From: Psychrobacter sp. APC 3426
Lineage (GTDB): Bacteria; Pseudomonadota; Gammaproteobacteria; Pseudomonadales; Moraxellaceae
Reading direction: 5' to 3'
Assembly: GCF_030408035.1 (NCBI RefSeq)
Contig: NZ_JASDCF010000012.1
Span: 31,114 to 95,113, forward strand
Length of the DNA: 64,000 bases
Below, one piece after another: positions 61,121-64,000 of this stretch. The position numbers were made by a program, and so were the translations under genes. How positions within the stretch are numbered: the stretch's first letter is position 1; each line of letters begins with the position of its first letter. A model generated the notes under the pieces. It saw only the letters and a list, made by a program, of their open reading frames with translations, ran no database searches and had not been told where the DNA came from.

Positions 61121-62572
61121 ATGAGCCTGACTAAGCTAAGTGAGGCTTTTATACGTAGTGCCGCCTACGAGCGACGGTTTTTGGCCAAAAATCCGTGGGA
61201 TTTGACCATGGTGCTATGGATACCTTTGGCAACCGTCTTGCTGATTTGGTGGATATTTTCACAAACTCAGATTACCGACTTGCCCATCGGAGTCATTGAT
61301 CAAGACAATGGTCCTGTTGCCAATACCGCAGTGCGTTATTTGGAAGCCAGCCCCACTCTGACAGTAAAACACACTTATTATTCATCTGCCGAAGCAGAAG
61401 CCGCTATTTTACAACGCGACATCTATGCGGTCGTCATTATCCCCGAAGATTTCTCTCGTAATATTCTATCGAGTCAGTCTTCGCCATTAATTCTGCAAGT
61501 AAATGCTCAGTACGGCACGCATTCAGGCATTATTCAAACCAGTGTTCAAGCCGTCGCCGGCACACTATCAGCGGGTGTTGAGATACAGCGCTTGGTCAAG
61601 CAAGGTATGGCACCATCACAGGCAGCGCTCGCCTACTCACCCATTAGCATTCAGCGCATCAGTCTTTTCAATGCGGCAACTGACTATCAACAGTTTTTGG
61701 CGTCAACGGTCATCCCTGCACTATTGCATATATTGGCAATGGTCATCGGTGCGACAACCATTGGCCGTGAGCTGCGTGATAAGCAACTCGGTCACTGGTA
61801 TGGTTTTATTGATGCTGGTAAACCTGAGCTAACGTTACATTATCAAACAACGACTAACGCAGAAAACAATCTACCAGATAGCCATCAGACGGTTAGTAAT
61901 CAAGCTGCTAGCGATGCTAATCACCAGACTGATGAGCATTATACTGAACAGATTGGTCAGCATATTAGTGACAGTCATCATGACGGTGTTAGTAAGAACT
62001 CAAGTGCTAATAACAATAATGACGTTATCAATAATGGCCCGTCTTCGACTGCAAACCAAACCACTGAACCGGTAAGCATCCTAGTATTACTCTTTGGGCT
62101 GTTGGGTAAATACTTTTGGCCGATGCTGGCCTATAGTCTTTGGTCGATATTGGCGCTTTGGCTTGCCGCGCCACAAGAGTCAGTTGCTATCAGCTCAATT
62201 GTTATTACTTACCTTAGTCTAATCATACTCATGATGTTGTCGTTTTGGCTGGGTGCTATCTTCACGCTAGGCTCGTTCTCACTACGTATGGGCTTGTCTG
62301 CTACAGGCTTTATTTCAGCACCTTCTTATGCTTTTGCTGGTGTTACTTTTCCTTATATCGCTATTAGTGACAGCGCTCAGCACTGGTCAGATGCTCTGCC
62401 ACTTACTCATTATTTAAAACTCCATATCGCGCAGTTGCAGATGCAAGCACCTGTTGCCATCTCATTGCCGATTATTTATGGGTTGGCGATTGCTACCATC
62501 ATTGCTATGAGCTTGACTGCACTGCTGACCAAACGTGCACTGGCACATCCTGAACGTTGGGGAGCACGCTAA
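61121..62572 (+). CDS. ABC-2 type permease with polar insertion
   Basis: 483-aa permease of the YhhJ/YbhS type. N-terminal TM1 (MVLWIPLATVLLIWWIF) is followed by a periplasmic domain (LPIGVIDQDNGPVANTAVRYL, VNAQYGTHSGIIQTS) and further helices. A hydrophilic insertion at about residues 240-315, rich in Asn, His, Ser, Gln and Thr, splits TM2 from the later helices; it is unusual for the family. It is followed by a second, similar permease with a stop/start overlap (TAATG). ABC-2 permeases need an ATP-binding subunit, and none is encoded next to them here. Substrate unknown. Confidence 0.88.
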   Translation: MSLTKLSEAFIRSAAYERRFLAKNPWDLTMVLWIPLATVLLIWWIFSQTQITDLPIGVIDQDNGPVANTAVRYLEASPTLTVKHTYYSSAEAEAAILQRDIYAVVIIPEDFSRNILSSQSSPLILQVNAQYGTHSGIIQTSVQAVAGTLSAGVEIQRLVKQGMAPSQAALAYSPISIQRISLFNAATDYQQFLASTVIPALLHILAMVIGATTIGRELRDKQLGHWYGFIDAGKPELTLHYQTTTNAENNLPDSHQTVSNQAASDANHQTDEHYTEQIGQHISDSHHDGVSKNSSANNNNDVINNGPSSTANQTTEPVSILVLLFGLLGKYFWPMLAYSLWSILALWLAAPQESVAISSIVITYLSLIILMMLSFWLGAIFTLGSFSLRMGLSATGFISAPSYAFAGVTFPYIAISDSAQHWSDALPLTHYLKLHIAQLQMQAPVAISLPIIYGLAIATIIAMSLTALLTKRALAHPERWGAR

Positions 62573-63774
62573 TGCCAATACCACCACAAGACAAATTATC
62601 TCCCTCAACATCAGACCTAGAACACTCTTTAGCATCGCCAAGCTTCTTTGGCAGTTTTTTACAAACGATGAAAGATATCTTTACTGATAAAGGTATCGTC
62701 TTAATGTTGATTATTGCCCCGATTATCTACGGCTTCTTTTATCCTTGGCCATACTCAGCAGAAGTGGTCAATCATGTGCCAGTCGGTATCATTGACAAAG
62801 ACAATAGCGACTTATCACGTACTATCGTCCGTTATGCAAGTGCTAGCCCGCAGCTAAATACCCAGCGTTTCCTCGACGAGCAAAGTGCCATTGAGGCCAT
62901 CTGGTCAGACGAGATTGCAGGCTATATGATTATTCCAACTGGACTTGAGCAGCAGGTACTATCAGGCAAAGCCGCTAGTGTCAGCGTCCTTGGTAATGGC
63001 GGTTATTTTCTGCTGAATAAAAACGTACAAATGGGTTTCTTACAAGCTGTTAGTACCGTATCAGCAGGCATTAAAATTAAAAAGAGTGTTGCCCAAGGTG
63101 CCTATGCCCCTACTGCAGCACAGAATGCTCAAGCAGTGCCATTACAGATTGTGCCTTTATATAATCAGACAGAGGGTTATGGTGCTTATGTGGTGCCCGC
63201 CGTCTCGATTATTATTTTGCAGCAGACTCTACTGATGGCAACGGCCATGCTGATTGGTACTTGGTATGAACAGCGGCGTCATACAACCAGTACTCGCGGC
63301 TGGCTTGGTCGTATAGCCGCGCTCAGTACGCTAAGTTTCGTGATTGGCTGTTTTTATTATGGCTGGGCATTTGAGTTACATCACTATTCGCGCGGACAAA
63401 ACATGCTGGGTAGCCTACTATTCTTGCTGTTGTTTTGTCCGACAGTGGCGACGCTTGGCTGTCTGTTAGGGCTATGGTTCCGGCAGCGCGAGCGCAGTAT
63501 GCAAATATTGATTTTCAGCTCATTGCCGATGTTTTTTGTCAGTGGTTATCCTTGGCCAGCAGATCAGCTGCCTACCTTCTTACAAATAGTACGCTGGTTG
63601 ATACCCACAACGCCCGCCATTAATACCTCTGTACAGCTAAACCAAATGGGCGCGAGTATCTCTCAAGTTTCTACTGGGTTTTATGCGTTGGCAGCCCTAT
63701 GGGTGTTTTACTTTGTTCTACTCATGTGGGTACGCTGGCATGAAGCTCACAAATCACCGAGACCCATTATATAA
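62572..63774 (+). CDS. ABC-2 type permease, second subunit
   Basis: 400-aa permease, paralogous to the gene before it. ATG 62572 overlaps the preceding stop (TAATG) and has GGGGAG as ribosome site; the TTG at 62557 is a weaker option. Features: TM1 (IVLMLIIAPIIYGFFYPWPYS), periplasmic domain with VPVGIIDKDNSDLSRTIVRYASASPQL, then helices at about 210-395. It lacks the polar insertion of its neighbour. The pair would form a heterodimeric exporter. Last gene of the operon, ending 57 bp before a strong terminator. Confidence 0.9.
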   Translation: MPIPPQDKLSPSTSDLEHSLASPSFFGSFLQTMKDIFTDKGIVLMLIIAPIIYGFFYPWPYSAEVVNHVPVGIIDKDNSDLSRTIVRYASASPQLNTQRFLDEQSAIEAIWSDEIAGYMIIPTGLEQQVLSGKAASVSVLGNGGYFLLNKNVQMGFLQAVSTVSAGIKIKKSVAQGAYAPTAAQNAQAVPLQIVPLYNQTEGYGAYVVPAVSIIILQQTLLMATAMLIGTWYEQRRHTTSTRGWLGRIAALSTLSFVIGCFYYGWAFELHHYSRGQNMLGSLLFLLLFCPTVATLGCLLGLWFRQRERSMQILIFSSLPMFFVSGYPWPADQLPTFLQIVRWLIPTTPAINTSVQLNQMGASISQVSTGFYALAALWVFYFVLLMWVRWHEAHKSPRPII

Positions 63775-63830
63775 CCTCATCACATAGCTCGATCACCTAA
63801 AGATGATATTGATTGATACTATATCAACCA

Positions 63831-63868
63831 AAAAAAAGCGCCTGCTAATATTGCAGACGCTTTTTTTA
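63831..63868 (+). terminator. Terminator of the export operon
   Basis: AAAAAAAGCG and CGCTTTTTTT pair around an inner CTGC/GCAG stem with one mismatch, ending in T7. Confidence 0.9.
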
Positions 63869-63874
63869 TTTTTA

Positions 63875-64000
63875 TGTCCCGTCCTAGAATGAGTTGACAC
63901 ATTTTAGGCGGTATTATGTCAAACATAGAGAACAAAAGAGCTAAGCGTAGTCAAAAAGATTACACCTTAGGCTTTAAATTAAGCGTTGTAAGTAGTGTTG
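63875..64000 (+). mobile_element. Left end of an IS3-like insertion sequence (continues past the window)
   Basis: The stretch starting TGTCCCGTCCTAGAATGAG at 63875 has the TGT...CCGTCCTAGA form of IS3-family terminal repeats, and a transposase frame starts 41 bp inside. The right end is outside the window, so family and completeness cannot be proven here. Confidence 0.7.
63916..64000 (+). CDS. IS3-like transposase OrfA (5' fragment)
   Basis: The first 28 codons are visible from ATG 63916, which has AGGCGG as ribosome site. The peptide is basic and contains KDYTLGFKLSVVSSV, the typical start of the helix-turn-helix domain of IS3-family OrfA proteins (pattern Y-x-x-x-F-K-x-x-V-V). The rest of the gene is past the window edge. 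Confidence 0.7.
   Translation, partial: MSNIENKRAKRSQKDYTLGFKLSVVSSV

Overview
The window looks like chromosome from a Psychrobacter-type gammaproteobacterium (Moraxellaceae). The inference rests on the gene complement and order: exbB-exbD-msbA-lpxK-kdsB, holB-pilZ, rsmG-parA-parB, aceE-aceF and a BCCT osmolyte carrier, all in moderately AT-rich DNA with short A/T-flanked terminators. No tRNA, rRNA, CRISPR array or prophage was seen. The rsmG-parA-parB trio suggests the chromosome origin may not be far away, but no complete parS or oriC was recognised.

Layout. 1-8.7 kb: a truncated BCCT carrier, a HIT-family hydrolase, a protein of unknown function, ilvD, a CPA1 Na+/H+ antiporter, a serine beta-lactamase-like hydrolase and a DUF442-type phosphatase. 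8.7-13.8 kb: a short mobile-element relic, then a MaoC-type hydratase and a two-domain FabG reductase, divergent from a thiolase. This is the same relative layout as htdX-fabG4-fadA2 of mycobacteria. 14-25.5 kb: PPK2, then a long minus-strand run with pilZ and holB, a 132-bp MITE with a clean 8-bp target duplication, the lipid A/KDO genes kdsB-lpxK-msbA, exbB/exbD, and the parB-parA-rsmG segregation block. 25.8-33.4 kb: a LonB-like protease, a WYL regulator, a TerD protein, a voltage-gated K+ channel, a small Zn-ribbon membrane protein and OmpW. 33.6-38.2 kb: pyruvate dehydrogenase E1 and E2.

39.0-52.0 kb is the most unusual part. Five exported proteins lie on one strand: a 1029-aa DUF11/Sdr-like surface protein, a 154-aa DUF11-like protein, a 700-aa DUF11 protein, a 1771-aa protein with DUF11, Sdr-B-like and invasin-like modules followed by a predicted outer-membrane beta-barrel, and a 267-aa exported companion. 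The 1029-aa and 700-aa proteins end in related modules that share a Cys pair. I infer a surface-assembly or adhesion locus; no function is established from sequence alone.

52-64 kb: a TetR regulator, an endonuclease/exonuclease/phosphatase-fold protein, a glycine-zipper protein, glycerol kinase with an inserted hydrophilic loop, then a TolC - YihY/BrkB - HlyD - ABC-2 permease - ABC-2 permease operon with no ATPase gene, and at the right edge the start of an IS3-like insertion sequence.

Three families of small non-autonomous elements are dispersed in intergenic DNA: 8711-8895 with 38618-38796; 16956-17087; and 30906-31044 with 52021-52160. Several proteins also carry Asn/Ser/Gln/Lys-rich low-complexity insertions or tails compared with their families.
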